A stretch of 41,544 nt of DNA, from contig JABIBA010000015.1 of assembly GCA_018652955.1 (NCBI GenBank), forward strand, positions 1 to 41,544. Direction: 5' to 3'. This document shows positions 20,385-27,622 of this stretch, piece after piece (positions within the stretch are counted from its first letter, which is position 1; every line of letters begins with the position of its first letter). The stretch is from Candidatus Peribacter sp. (lineage in GTDB: Bacteria; Patescibacteriota; Gracilibacteria; Peribacterales; Peribacteraceae). The notes under the pieces were generated by a model. The model did no database searches, was not told the origin of the DNA, and saw only the letters and a program-made list of their open reading frames with translations. The position numbers and the translations under genes are program-made.

Positions 20385-21590
20385 TTATACCTTCCTATTC
20401 ACATACACCTGCTGTCCTACAGCAAACACTGTGGAGGCTGCCCAGTAGAGGGACACCGCTGCAGGGAATTTGATGGCGAAGAATCCAATCATTAGTGGAA
20501 GTCCATACATCATTACTTTCTGCTGCACTTCCTGCTGACTTGCTGCTTCTTTCTTCTTCTTGGTGCCACTCTTCTCTTCCTTCTTTTTATTTGCGGCAAA
20601 AGAAAGTTTCATCTGGAAGAACTGCATCACTACAAGCAAGATCGGCATCACTGTTACGTTTGGTAATGTCAGATCCATACCAAGGAACTGTGTCCCAAAG
20701 TCCCACGAAAGGTTTTGGTACACCGGATACAGAAGGTGCTCAGAGAGAGCAAGTACTGAACCATCACGAATGGTAAAGAAGAGTCCAATGAGAATTGGAA
20801 ACTGAATCAACATCGGCAAACATGACTGCATCGGGTTTACCTTATTTTCCTTCCAGAGTTTCATAGTTTCCTCCTGCATCTTCTTTGGATTATCTTTGTA
20901 CTTTGCCTTCATCGCATCCATCTTTGGCTGCACAGCCTGCATCTTTCGTTGTCCTTCCATTGCGTGCTGTGTCGGTACAAAGAGAATAAGTTTTACAATG
21001 ATCGTAAGAATGATGATGGCAATTCCCAAGTTGTATCCTGGTGTCATCGATGCAACAAATATCAAACCATTAAGAAGCGGCTTTGTAATAAACGTACGGA
21101 AGATCTGTGTCATCATTCCTGCTTCGTAAATACTAAACTCTGCCGTCGACTCTTCATCTTCAATACCTGGTAATTGCACTGCGTAGTTACCGTAGTCACC
21201 GAACAAGGAATATTTCCACGGCCCGAGGTCTACGTTTACAGAAGCTCCAGCCGCAACGGATGTTACTGCTGCACAAGGGAGTGCAGTCTCTTGCGTAGTA
21301 AGTGCTGTACGCGTTTCCCCTTCTATCTTCCACACATCAACAGGAGGCATAGGGCAGCGGTCTTCTAATACAAGATCTTCCTCACTTCTATTTTTAATTA
21401 CTAAGAGAGGGTGGTGTTGTCCTTTCACAGTCTTATCCACTACTTGCACAATTACTCCACTGATATCTTTTTCTGGTCCGTATCGTTCAGGAAAGAAATA
21501 CCGAAACGACATCTGCGTCGTCATGTAGACGAGCAAGAAGATAAGGGCGAATTGGAACATGGAACCTGCGCGGCTTTTTGGTGCACTCAT
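20385..21590 (-). CDS. yidC: membrane protein insertase YidC
   Basis: This 401-residue Oxa1/YidC insertase places proteins in the inner membrane, alone or with SecYEG. An N-terminal membrane helix (residues 11-30) is followed by a reduced beta-rich extracytoplasmic domain of about 120 residues, much smaller than in E. coli. The conserved core then follows: the amphipathic helix and first core TM (GYNLGIAIIILTIIVKLILFVPT), the cytoplasmic loop QRKMQAVQPKMDAMKAKYKDNPKKMQEETMKLWKENKVNP, and later TMs around QFPILIGLFFTIR and FFAIKFPAAVSLYWAAST. A Lys-rich insert (NKKKEEKSGTKKKKE) sits in the second cytoplasmic loop. Its ATG overlaps the rnpA stop codon (ATGA), so the two are translationally coupled. 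Confidence 0.96.
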   Translation of the reverse strand: MSAPKSRAGSMFQFALIFLLVYMTTQMSFRYFFPERYGPEKDISGVIVQVVDKTVKGQHHPLLVIKNRSEEDLVLEDRCPMPPVDVWKIEGETRTALTTQETALPCAAVTSVAAGASVNVDLGPWKYSLFGDYGNYAVQLPGIEDEESTAEFSIYEAGMMTQIFRTFITKPLLNGLIFVASMTPGYNLGIAIIILTIIVKLILFVPTQHAMEGQRKMQAVQPKMDAMKAKYKDNPKKMQEETMKLWKENKVNPMQSCLPMLIQFPILIGLFFTIRDGSVLALSEHLLYPVYQNLSWDFGTQFLGMDLTLPNVTVMPILLVVMQFFQMKLSFAANKKKEEKSGTKKKKEAASQQEVQQKVMMYGLPLMIGFFAIKFPAAVSLYWAASTVFAVGQQVYVNRKV

Positions 21591-21943
21591 AGTTGTGAGA
21601 GAAAAGATTCGACATCAGAGATGATGTCATCAAAATCGCAATCCAGACTAGCGCTGCGAGGCGTAAGTAACAACTGTATGGTTGGAAGTTTTTTGTGCGA
21701 TTTTAGAGTCCTGCGAAATCCCTCTCGGCAACGGCGACGCATTCTGTTTCTTCGTACTGCCGATTTATCCAGCTTGATAGAGGCTGCTGTTCCTATATAG
21801 ATCGCCATCTTAGCAGGGTCTAGATTTGGGTTCTTTGGCGCTCCTTTAAGCCATTTTATGGACATAGTAGTGCCTTTCCACGGCTTTCCTTTACGGCGGA
21901 GGTAGTCGTTTACTTTGCGGCCAGAGAGTCTGGAAGGTTTCAT
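21587..21943 (-). CDS. rnpA: ribonuclease P protein component
   Basis: A 118-residue basic protein with the RNR signature SAVRRNRMRRRCREGFR near residues 60-76, the hallmark of RnpA, which helps RNase P RNA trim tRNA 5' ends. The start at 21943 gives MKPSRLSGRKVNDYLRRKG, which aligns with the usual N-terminus. It overlaps yidC by 4 bp. The usual upstream partner rpmH (ribosomal protein L34) is absent: only 64 bp separate rnpA from the divergent gatC. Confidence 0.9.
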   Translation of the reverse strand: MKPSRLSGRKVNDYLRRKGKPWKGTTMSIKWLKGAPKNPNLDPAKMAIYIGTAASIKLDKSAVRRNRMRRRCREGFRRTLKSHKKLPTIQLLLTPRSASLDCDFDDIISDVESFLSQL

Positions 21944-22007
21944 AGCTTCAGAAGTATGACAGAAAATTTCCCAAAATACTTAAGGACTACGCTAAACTTC
22001 TCGCCAT

Positions 22008-22304
22008 ATGGCTACCCTATCCAATGATGACGTACGGCATATAGGTAAACTCTGCAGACTGAACCTGTCTGACGAAGAGGTGAAGAGACTGGGGCCAGAA
22101 CTCAGCTCTATCTTAAGCTTTGTTGATAAGCTTCAGGAGGTAGACACGAGTAGTGTCGAGCCAACTCCACAGCCAACAGGAATTACCAATGGTTTCCGCG
22201 AAGATGAAGTAGTAGCCGATGGCCCAACGAGAGAAGAGCTACTCGCCACAAGCCCTCTTCCTATTGTTGATAACCAAATCCAAACACCTTCAGCACATGG
22301 GTAA
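22008..22304 (+). CDS. gatC: Asp/Glu-tRNA(Asn/Gln) amidotransferase subunit C
   Basis: A 98-residue GatC: MATLSNDDVRHIGKLCRLNLSDEEVKRL, then ELSSILSFVDKLQEVDTSSVEPT and a FREDEV segment, all typical. GatC wraps around GatA in the GatCAB complex, which amidates Glu-tRNA(Gln) and Asp-tRNA(Asn). The stop codon overlaps the start of gatA by 8 bp, so the two are coupled. Confidence 0.93.
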   Translation: MATLSNDDVRHIGKLCRLNLSDEEVKRLGPELSSILSFVDKLQEVDTSSVEPTPQPTGITNGFREDEVVADGPTREELLATSPLPIVDNQIQTPSAHG

Positions 22305-23751
22305 CACGCTCACTATCGTCGAGGCACACGCCAAACTTAAAGCGAAAGAAATTACGTCTGAGCAACTCGTGCAATCGTGTATCGATCGTATTGAAAGCGT
22401 CGATGGAAAACTGAATGCAGTCGTATATAAGAATTTTGAAAGAGCCCTAGAACAAGCCAAAAAAATAGATGCAGCAGGAAAGTTTGATCACCCATTAACG
22501 GGAATTCCTTTTCTGACAAAAGATGTGTATTGCGAAAAAGGAATACCGACTACGGCCTGTAGTAACGTCCTCCGCAGCAAAGACTATGCACCCCCTTTTG
22601 ATTGCACAACAATTCAAAGGCTACATGCTGTAGGAGCTATTAGTATTGGAAAGACCAACACGGATGAATTTACCCAAGGAGCAAGTACAGAAACTTCATG
22701 CTACGGCGTGACAAAAAACCCATGGGATACAAGTTGTGTTGCAGGAGGTTCCTCTGGTGGAAGTGCAGCAGCGGTTGCTGCTGATGAATGTATTTTTGCA
22801 CTCGGTACAGATACGGGAGGATCTATCCGTCAGCCTGCCGCGTTCTGTGGTTGCACAGGAATCCGCCCAACATACGGTCGCACCAGTCGATACGGTGTCA
22901 TGAGTATGGCCAGCAGCCTCGATACTATCGGACCACTCTGTAAAAGTATCGAAGATATGGCAATAGTACTCGAAGCAATCTCTGGAAAAGACCCTCTCGA
23001 TGCAACTACTGGTGACACAGAAGTACCACAATATGCAGGAACTCTGAATGGAGACATTAAAGGTATGAAGCTTGGTCTTCCAAAGGAATATTTCTCTGAT
23101 GGAATGAATGAGGAAATGAAAACCGCAGTGATGGATGCCGTAGAGGTGCTCAAAAATCTCGGTGCAGAAATTATTGATATCTCTCTGCCTCACACAGAAT
23201 ATGCAACACCATGTTACTACGTAATCTGCCCATCAGAAGTTAGCTCGAACATGGCACGGTACGATGGTATTCGCTTTGGACACACTGTAAGTGGTGCAGA
23301 TGATCTTGTAGATTACTATCACAAAACACGCACCGAAGGGTTTGGAGATGAGGTGAAGCGCAGAATTATGATCGGAACATACGCACTCTCTGCTGGATAC
23401 TACGATGCGTACTACAGACAAGCGCTCAAGGTGCGCACTCTTATCAAGAAAGACTTTGAAGATGCCTATCAATCTGTAGATGCAATTATTGCCCCCGTCA
23501 CACCATCTGCTGCATTTACTATCGGAACACACGAAGGAGACCCTGTTGCGATGTACCTTGAAGATGTATTCCTCGACCCGCAAGTGATGGCAGGAATTCC
23601 TGCATTATCAGTTCCATGCGGAGAAACAAAAGAGGGACTGCCTCTCGGGTTACAAATTATGGGTAAACAATGGGGAGAATCAGAAATTCTAAACATTGCC
23701 CATGCCTACGAACAAGCAACCGATTGGAACGAGAAAAAGCCAAATCTATAG
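22297..23751 (+). CDS. gatA: Asp/Glu-tRNA(Asn/Gln) amidotransferase subunit A
   Basis: The 484-residue amidase-signature enzyme supplies ammonia from glutamine to GatB. The Ser-cis-Ser-Lys triad is visible as K75 (FLTKDVY), S152 (GGSSGGSAAA) and S176 (DTGGSIRQPA), the last being the nucleophile. I use the ATG at 22297, inside the end of gatC; an upstream in-frame ATG at 22219 lies deep in gatC. The C-terminal PLGLQIMGKQWGE segment is intact, so the gene is full length. gatB does not follow and must lie elsewhere. Confidence 0.96.
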   Translation: MGNTLTIVEAHAKLKAKEITSEQLVQSCIDRIESVDGKLNAVVYKNFERALEQAKKIDAAGKFDHPLTGIPFLTKDVYCEKGIPTTACSNVLRSKDYAPPFDCTTIQRLHAVGAISIGKTNTDEFTQGASTETSCYGVTKNPWDTSCVAGGSSGGSAAAVAADECIFALGTDTGGSIRQPAAFCGCTGIRPTYGRTSRYGVMSMASSLDTIGPLCKSIEDMAIVLEAISGKDPLDATTGDTEVPQYAGTLNGDIKGMKLGLPKEYFSDGMNEEMKTAVMDAVEVLKNLGAEIIDISLPHTEYATPCYYVICPSEVSSNMARYDGIRFGHTVSGADDLVDYYHKTRTEGFGDEVKRRIMIGTYALSAGYYDAYYRQALKVRTLIKKDFEDAYQSVDAIIAPVTPSAAFTIGTHEGDPVAMYLEDVFLDPQVMAGIPALSVPCGETKEGLPLGLQIMGKQWGESEILNIAHAYEQATDWNEKKPNL

Positions 23752-23786
23752 TGTAATAAATATCACCATTCCTTCTGAGGGGTATC

Positions 23787-24260
23787 ATGGTAGAATCCAA
23801 ACCAATATTCCCCCTTTATTTTATGAAAATGATCCAAGACATCATCAAAAAGTGGTACAAAAACGAGTACACCTTTGGTGCAGAAGCTCTCCGAATTGCA
23901 TTCGGTATTATGTTCCTCCTTGTTGGAGTCAAAAAGTTCCGAATGGGACTAACAGGTTTTGCCGATAATCTCGTAGGAGGTGACGGACACCTTGCGCAAG
24001 AGATTCCAAGTATTGCGCTCTATATTTACGGTCTTGCTCTGCCAATTGCTGAGTTCGTTGCAGGTCTTGTACTTCTACTTAACAAGCACGTTAAAGAAGC
24101 GTACTTCGCCATCGCCGTTATGTACCTTACGTTTATATTTGGACAGCAGTACGACGGAAACACTTCTAAGGTAGGGACAGAGTACCTCCCAGGCCTTCTT
24201 ACTCTCTCACTCGCTGTATTCTTTACAGTCAAATCTGGTAAAGGTAAGAGTAAAAAATAA
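23787..24260 (+). CDS. DoxX-family membrane protein
   Basis: The 157-residue protein has four hydrophobic segments and a DoxX-like first helix (ALRIAFGIMFLLVGVKKF). It then has LPIAEFVAGLVLLLNK and a basic C-terminus (KSGKGKSKK). DoxX-like proteins are small quinone-linked or redox-associated membrane proteins; the substrate is not predictable. A GAGGGG site 4 nt before the ATG supports 23787; ATG 23823 is a fallback. It lies only 7 bp before the next membrane protein, so they probably share a transcript. Confidence 0.75.
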   Translation: MVESKPIFPLYFMKMIQDIIKKWYKNEYTFGAEALRIAFGIMFLLVGVKKFRMGLTGFADNLVGGDGHLAQEIPSIALYIYGLALPIAEFVAGLVLLLNKHVKEAYFAIAVMYLTFIFGQQYDGNTSKVGTEYLPGLLTLSLAVFFTVKSGKGKSKK

Positions 24261-24267
24261 GCCACTG

Positions 24268-25752
24268 ATGAAACGCACCAACTACACTCTCGAAATTACC
24301 GTATTTATTGTCGGTGCTGTCATCATGATATTTGAACTAGTAGGGTCCAGAGTTCTGGGCCCTTATTTTGGTACTTCTATTTTTGTATGGACGAGTCTGA
24401 TCGGCATCATCTTAGGATCACTGAGTTTGGGATACTATTATGGAGGGCATCTCGCTGATAAAAAGCCAACGATCAACAAGCTTGCATGCATCATGTTTCA
24501 GGCAGGAGTGTTTATAGGACTCATGATTATTTGTAAGGACTTCTTGCTGCAGTTTCTGCACACGTTCTTACCAGGCATTCGCTTGTCCTCTGTTATAGCC
24601 TCTGTAGCACTGTTCTTTCCTGCGAGCTTTCTACTGGGTATGGTTGCGCCGTACGCAGCCAAACTTAAGCTACAGAACCTAAAGACTGCCGGGCGAACCT
24701 TGGGGAACCTTTATGCTATTTCTACAACAGGAAGCATTGTCGGAACGTTCCTCTGTGGGTTCTATCTTATCCCGCATTTCGGAACCAATGTGATACTGAT
24801 GTCACTCGCAATTACCTTAGTTGTCATTTCGATTGTTCTTCTTGCGCGTCCGCCTAAAACTATAGAAATCTGTGTACTGCTACTGTGCGTTGTTGGTTGG
24901 AAAGTCACCAGTGACGTAAGTCTTGCGTCACGCGATAACTTTATTGATATCGACACGGCCTATAACCGTATCTGGATTTATGACCTTGAGCGACCCGATA
25001 GAAATGCAACAGTTAAAATTCTTGGTATCAATAATGAGAACCACAGCTCTATGTTTTTAGATAGCGATGAGCTCGTTAATGAATATTCAAAGTTCTATCA
25101 CCTCGCTCGGCACTTTATGCCAGGCTTTGAGAAAACTGTGCTGTTTGGTGGAGCAGGCTACTCGTTTCCAAAGGATTTTTTGGTGCAGTATCCCGCAGCA
25201 ACAATGGACGTTATAGAAATAGACCCAAAAGTGACCGAGCTTGCGAAGAAGTATTTTCGTCTTAAAGACGATCCTCGCCTAACATCGTATCACCAAGATG
25301 GGAGAGTGTTTTTAAATACCACAGACGAAACATACGACGTAGTCTTCGGTGATGCGTTTGGTTCTCAGTATTCCATTCCCTATCAGCTCACTACACAAGA
25401 AGCGATCCAGAAAACACACGACATTCTGAGCGACGAAGGCATCGCCATCGTGAATATTATCAGTGCGATAGAAGGTGAAAGCGGTGAATTCTTAAGGGCA
25501 GAAGTAGCGACGTATAAGAGCATATTCCCTCAGGTCTACGTGTTCCCTGTTCAAGAGCCTGAGGTCGGCACAGCTCTACAAAACATTATCCTCGTAGCAC
25601 TCAAATCCACTGAGCAGCCTCGCTTTACAAGCGCAGACCCAAGTCTTCATAAATACCTCAGTCACCTCTGGGAGGCAGAGATTGCTTCTGATATGCCTAT
25701 TCTTACAGATAACTTCGCTCCGGTGGATCATTATGTCAGTAAGGCTTTTTAA
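24268..25752 (+). CDS. membrane-fused spermidine synthase-like protein
   Basis: In this 494-residue protein, residues 1-215 hold about six or seven membrane helices of the type fused to SpeE-like domains (FELVGSRVLGPYFGTSIFVWTSLIGIILGSLSLGYYYGG). The C-terminal half is a Rossmann methyltransferase/aminopropyltransferase fold: TVLFGGAGYSFPKDFL as the SAM loop, MDVIEIDPKV as the acidic strand end, and DVVFGDAFGS at the catalytic position. The soluble SpeE family makes spermidine from putrescine and decarboxylated SAM. Membrane-fused versions are common but poorly characterised, so the product is uncertain. The gene ends about 110 bp before the tRNA-Asp locus. Confidence 0.82.
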   Translation: MKRTNYTLEITVFIVGAVIMIFELVGSRVLGPYFGTSIFVWTSLIGIILGSLSLGYYYGGHLADKKPTINKLACIMFQAGVFIGLMIICKDFLLQFLHTFLPGIRLSSVIASVALFFPASFLLGMVAPYAAKLKLQNLKTAGRTLGNLYAISTTGSIVGTFLCGFYLIPHFGTNVILMSLAITLVVISIVLLARPPKTIEICVLLLCVVGWKVTSDVSLASRDNFIDIDTAYNRIWIYDLERPDRNATVKILGINNENHSSMFLDSDELVNEYSKFYHLARHFMPGFEKTVLFGGAGYSFPKDFLVQYPAATMDVIEIDPKVTELAKKYFRLKDDPRLTSYHQDGRVFLNTTDETYDVVFGDAFGSQYSIPYQLTTQEAIQKTHDILSDEGIAIVNIISAIEGESGEFLRAEVATYKSIFPQVYVFPVQEPEVGTALQNIILVALKSTEQPRFTSADPSLHKYLSHLWEAEIASDMPILTDNFAPVDHYVSKAF

Positions 25753-25863
25753 GTTTTAATTGTTGTTTGCAAAAACTGAAAATGGTACTGTTTTCGAGCT
25801 TTGGAATGACAACCGAGGCTTTGTGAAAGATTTACATCACAGAATTCCCACTTCGACACTAGT

Positions 25864-25938
25864 GGGGTTGTAGCTCAGTTGGCCCAGCCTGCCTCTGGCA
25901 GGCGTAATATAACTAGATCGCCCGCTCTAACCAACCCC
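25864..25938 (+). pseudogene. tRNA-Asp-derived hairpin (tRNA pseudogene or palindromic insertion)
   Basis: The first 19 nt (GGGGTTGTAGCTCAGTTGG) are identical to the 5' end of the functional tRNA-Asp 96 bp away. The other end (25923-25935) is an inverted copy of the tRNA D-arm stretch GTTGGTTAGAGCG. GGGGTTG and CAACCCC close it as a perfect 7-bp stem. The middle holds a perfect hairpin GCCTGCC-TCT-GGCAGGC (25887-25903) and an AT-rich loop flanked by GGCG/CGCC. There is no anticodon arm or T-arm, so it is not a working tRNA. Its 75-nt length is tRNA-like. Confidence 0.55.
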
Positions 25939-25959
25939 GTAATAGTATCGCTCACATGT

Positions 25960-26036
25960 GGGGTTGTAGCTCAGTTGGTTAGAGCGCCTCCCTGTCACGG
26001 AGGAGGTCGCGAGTTCGAGTCTCGTCAGCCCCGCCA
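25960..26036 (+). tRNA. tRNA-Asp(GTC)
   Basis: The 77-nt cloverleaf is clear: acceptor GGGGTTG/CAGCCCC with one G-U pair, D-arm GCTC...GAGC, anticodon stem CCTCC/GGAGG with loop CTGTCAC (anticodon GTC, Asp) and a TTCGAGT-type T-loop. It has discriminator G and an encoded CCA. G73 and the GTC anticodon are correct identity elements for aspartate. The last 18 nt are duplicated at 27586-27603, marking the gene as an integration target. Confidence 0.97.
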
Positions 26037-26041
26037 CGATT

Positions 26042-26063
26042 AAATGGCTCAGGAAAGCCATTT
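26042..26063 (+). terminator. hairpin just after tRNA-Asp
   Basis: AAATGGCT and AGCCATTT make a perfect 8-bp stem with a 6-nt loop, 6 bp after the tRNA CCA. No T-run follows (GATATATT), so its efficiency as a tRNA terminator is uncertain. Confidence 0.45.
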
Positions 26064-26071
26064 GATATATT

Positions 26072-26105
26072 AAAAAATCCCCTATTGCTTTCGCAACAAG
26101 GGAGA
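26072..26105 (-). terminator. terminator of the island's unknown gene
   Basis: On the minus strand CCCTTGTTGC and GCAATAGGGG pair (10 bp with G-U pairs) around a GAAA tetraloop and are followed by T6. It ends the 26118-26615 gene. Confidence 0.85.
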
Positions 26106-26117
26106 TCATCGAAAGAA

Positions 26118-26615
26118 TCATTTCTGATTCCAATGGGCTTTTAGTACTTTTATCTCACAAAATATTCTTGTGAGAGTAAGGGTAACAACATGTCGAATAA
26201 AAAAGAGGCGTGGATCTTCCCTGTACTGAGAACTATCAAATACCTGTCCCGGATACGTAATCCCATCTTTAATTAACCATGTTCTGGCATCCCTATTAAT
26301 GATTTCTCCTACTCCAAGAAGTTCACCATCATTCTCAGAAGGTGATCCAAAATAGTAATTGATAACCTCTTCCTGTGTTACCTCGTCCTTAAGGCCAAAG
26401 GTAAGCCATGCAGTATCATTACGTCCCTGCCTTGCTAAGGCAAAAAATACATGTCCACCTGGTGTATACAACTCCCTCTTAAGGCTATCAAATGCTAATA
26501 CCCATTTTTCATGCACCTCTCGTGTTGGACGATAAAAATCGTCGTACCCCGTTCCTAACCCATTGCATCTAGTGCCTTTGCCATTCTGAACAAGGCAAGC
26601 TCTGTATTCAATCAT
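26118..26615 (-). CDS. island protein of unknown function
   Basis: I do not recognise this 165-residue protein. The start at 26615 (MIEYRACLVQNGKG) is set by a strong AAAGGAAGG ribosome-binding site; an upstream ATG at 26708 lies in the promoter. It is soluble with no signal peptide, and has aromatic- and glycine-rich stretches (GTGYDDFYRPTREVHEKW, YTPGGHVFFALARQGRND, YYFGSPSENDGELLGVGE). The C-terminal segment (FFIRHVVTLTLTRIFCEIKVL) is hydrophobic and probably a packed helix. It is divergent from the TrmB-type gene, with its own promoter, operator-like repeat and terminator, so it is a likely target of that regulator. Confidence 0.75.
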   Translation of the reverse strand: MIEYRACLVQNGKGTRCNGLGTGYDDFYRPTREVHEKWVLAFDSLKRELYTPGGHVFFALARQGRNDTAWLTFGLKDEVTQEEVINYYFGSPSENDGELLGVGEIINRDARTWLIKDGITYPGQVFDSSQYREDPRLFFIRHVVTLTLTRIFCEIKVLKAHWNQK

Positions 26616-26672
26616 AGCAACCTTCCTTTCTTCGATGATGTAAATGACCAACCTCACCATGAGGCTATGTAC

Positions 26673-26701
26673 ATTAGACTGTATATTGTATAATATGTAA
26701 A
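26673..26701 (-). promoter_or_regulatory. promoter of the island's unknown gene
   Basis: On the minus strand TTTACA (26701-26696) and TCTAAT (26678-26673) are 17 bp apart. The -35 overlaps the perfect inverted repeat at 26693-26710. The predicted start is near 26666 with a 50-nt leader. Confidence 0.5.
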
Positions 26702-26710
26702 TACACATAT
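26693..26710. promoter_or_regulatory. operator-like inverted repeat
   Basis: ATATGT-AAATAC-ACATAT is a perfect 6-6-6 inverted repeat. It covers the -35 of the minus-strand promoter, so a bound dimer would block it. The divergent TrmB-type protein is the obvious candidate ligand, by inference. Confidence 0.5.
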
Positions 26711-26752
26711 ACCTATCTAAATTACCTCTTAAACTCTTATTTAATTAAGTTA

Positions 26753-26781
26753 TTTACATATATATAAATTTTGTATATAAT
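26753..26781 (+). promoter_or_regulatory. promoter of the TrmB-family gene
   Basis: TTTACA (26753-26758) and a perfect TATAAT (26776-26781) are 17 bp apart. The start would lie near 26788, only 8 nt before the ATG, so the mRNA would be nearly leaderless; no Shine-Dalgarno is present. An imperfect palindrome (TATATAAATTTTGTATATA) overlaps the -10 and may be an autoregulatory site. Confidence 0.6.
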
Positions 26782-26795
26782 TTATAACAACACAT

Positions 26796-27554
26796 ATGAT
26801 AGAAAAAAACCTCCCAAGTGCCATACGTCCACTACTCAAACGAGCAGGTCTTGATGCTCGTGAAATAGAAATATATCTAACTATACTCTCCCTAAAGATT
26901 GCCCCTGCAAGTCGTATTGCCAAAGAGGCGCGTCAGGAAAGAAGTAATACCTATCTAATACTTCACTCATTACAAGAAAAGGGGCTTATTTCAGAAGTAG
27001 AGCGTGGCAAGGTTCGACATTTTGTTGCTGAAGATCCCAATAGACTACTCGTATACATAGAAGAGAAGGAGAAAGAGATGCAGCAAATCCATACCCTTCT
27101 TGGAGATGCTCTTCCTGTGCTGAGATCCATAACCAAATCAATTACTGATCAGCCGCGTGTAACCCTTTCTAAAGGTTTTGATGCCATGAAACAATCTTAT
27201 CGAGAAATTCTGTCTCAGGAGTTTGTAGGAGCATTCAATTTAGAAAAGGTTTATGAAGCATTTGGAAAGACTATTGCAGAATCACTTTTTGGAAAAGCTG
27301 CAGAGCTAAAGGGGCGAGAGTTTGTAATTAATAATAAAGCTGGAAAAGAATATGTAAAAAAACAAAATTCACCACATCTCGAGAGTCGTTTATTGCCTAA
27401 AGATATCTCATTCAATAGTGACATACTTGTTTTTAGAGATACGGTAGTATTCTTTGCATATGACGATGAAAAGACAGTTGTTCGTATTGAGAACCAAAAC
27501 ATAGCAGATCTGCTCACCTCTTGGTTTGAAATGCTATGGCTAACAACAAAATAA
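26796..27554 (+). CDS. TrmB-family transcriptional regulator
   Basis: The 252-residue protein opens with a TrmB-type winged helix: LLKRAGLDAREIEIYLTILSLKIAPASRIAKEARQERSNTYLILHSLQEKGLISEVERGKVRHFVAEDPNRLL (residues 13-85). A short coiled coil (EEKEKEMQQIHTLL) follows. The C-terminal effector or dimer region, about 140 residues, is of the type found in many archaeal and CPR TrmB proteins but lacks the sugar-binding domain of archaeal TrmB, so the ligand is unknown. The gene is carried on the tRNA-Asp island. It ends 32 bp before the duplicated att sequence with no terminator seen, so read-through into the downstream glycosyltransferase operon is possible. Confidence 0.85.
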   Translation: MIEKNLPSAIRPLLKRAGLDAREIEIYLTILSLKIAPASRIAKEARQERSNTYLILHSLQEKGLISEVERGKVRHFVAEDPNRLLVYIEEKEKEMQQIHTLLGDALPVLRSITKSITDQPRVTLSKGFDAMKQSYREILSQEFVGAFNLEKVYEAFGKTIAESLFGKAAELKGREFVINNKAGKEYVKKQNSPHLESRLLPKDISFNSDILVFRDTVVFFAYDDEKTVVRIENQNIADLLTSWFEMLWLTTK

Positions 27555-27585
27555 GGGCATCCTCACCTTCAACAAGTCTAAGATT

Positions 27586-27603
27586 GTCTCGTCAGCCCCG
27601 CCA
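27586..27603 (+). repeat. direct repeat of the tRNA-Asp 3' end (att-like site)
   Basis: GTCTCGTCAGCCCCGCCA is identical to positions 26019-26036, the end of tRNA-Asp including CCA. The preceding base (T against A) and the following bases (TTCA against CGAT) differ. It lies 19 bp before the GTG start of the next gene. Confidence 0.85.
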
Positions 27604-27622
27604 TTCATGTACTATAACAAGT

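Larger units (their letters stand above)
26019..27603. mobile_element. tRNA-Asp-targeted mini genomic island without an integrase
   Basis: The 18-bp sequence GTCTCGTCAGCCCCGCCA, the tRNA-Asp 3' end, occurs at 26019-26036 and again at 27586-27603. The flanks differ on both sides. This is the att-site geometry left by tyrosine-recombinase integration into a tRNA 3' end. The 1567-bp unit holds two divergent genes, a TrmB-family regulator and an unknown protein, around an AT-rich core, and looks richer in A+T than its neighbours. No integrase or transposase is present, so it is a cargo remnant or a satellite mobilised in trans. Confidence 0.7.

Noticed and set aside
25864-25938. A second functional tRNA gene
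   Set aside because: It has a perfect acceptor-like stem but no anticodon arm, T-arm or CCA.
27536-27622. Extension of the TMTC-like protein to the ATG at 27536
   Set aside because: This would overlap the TrmB-type gene and translate the tRNA-Asp fragment. The GTG at 27623 begins directly at the first membrane helix.
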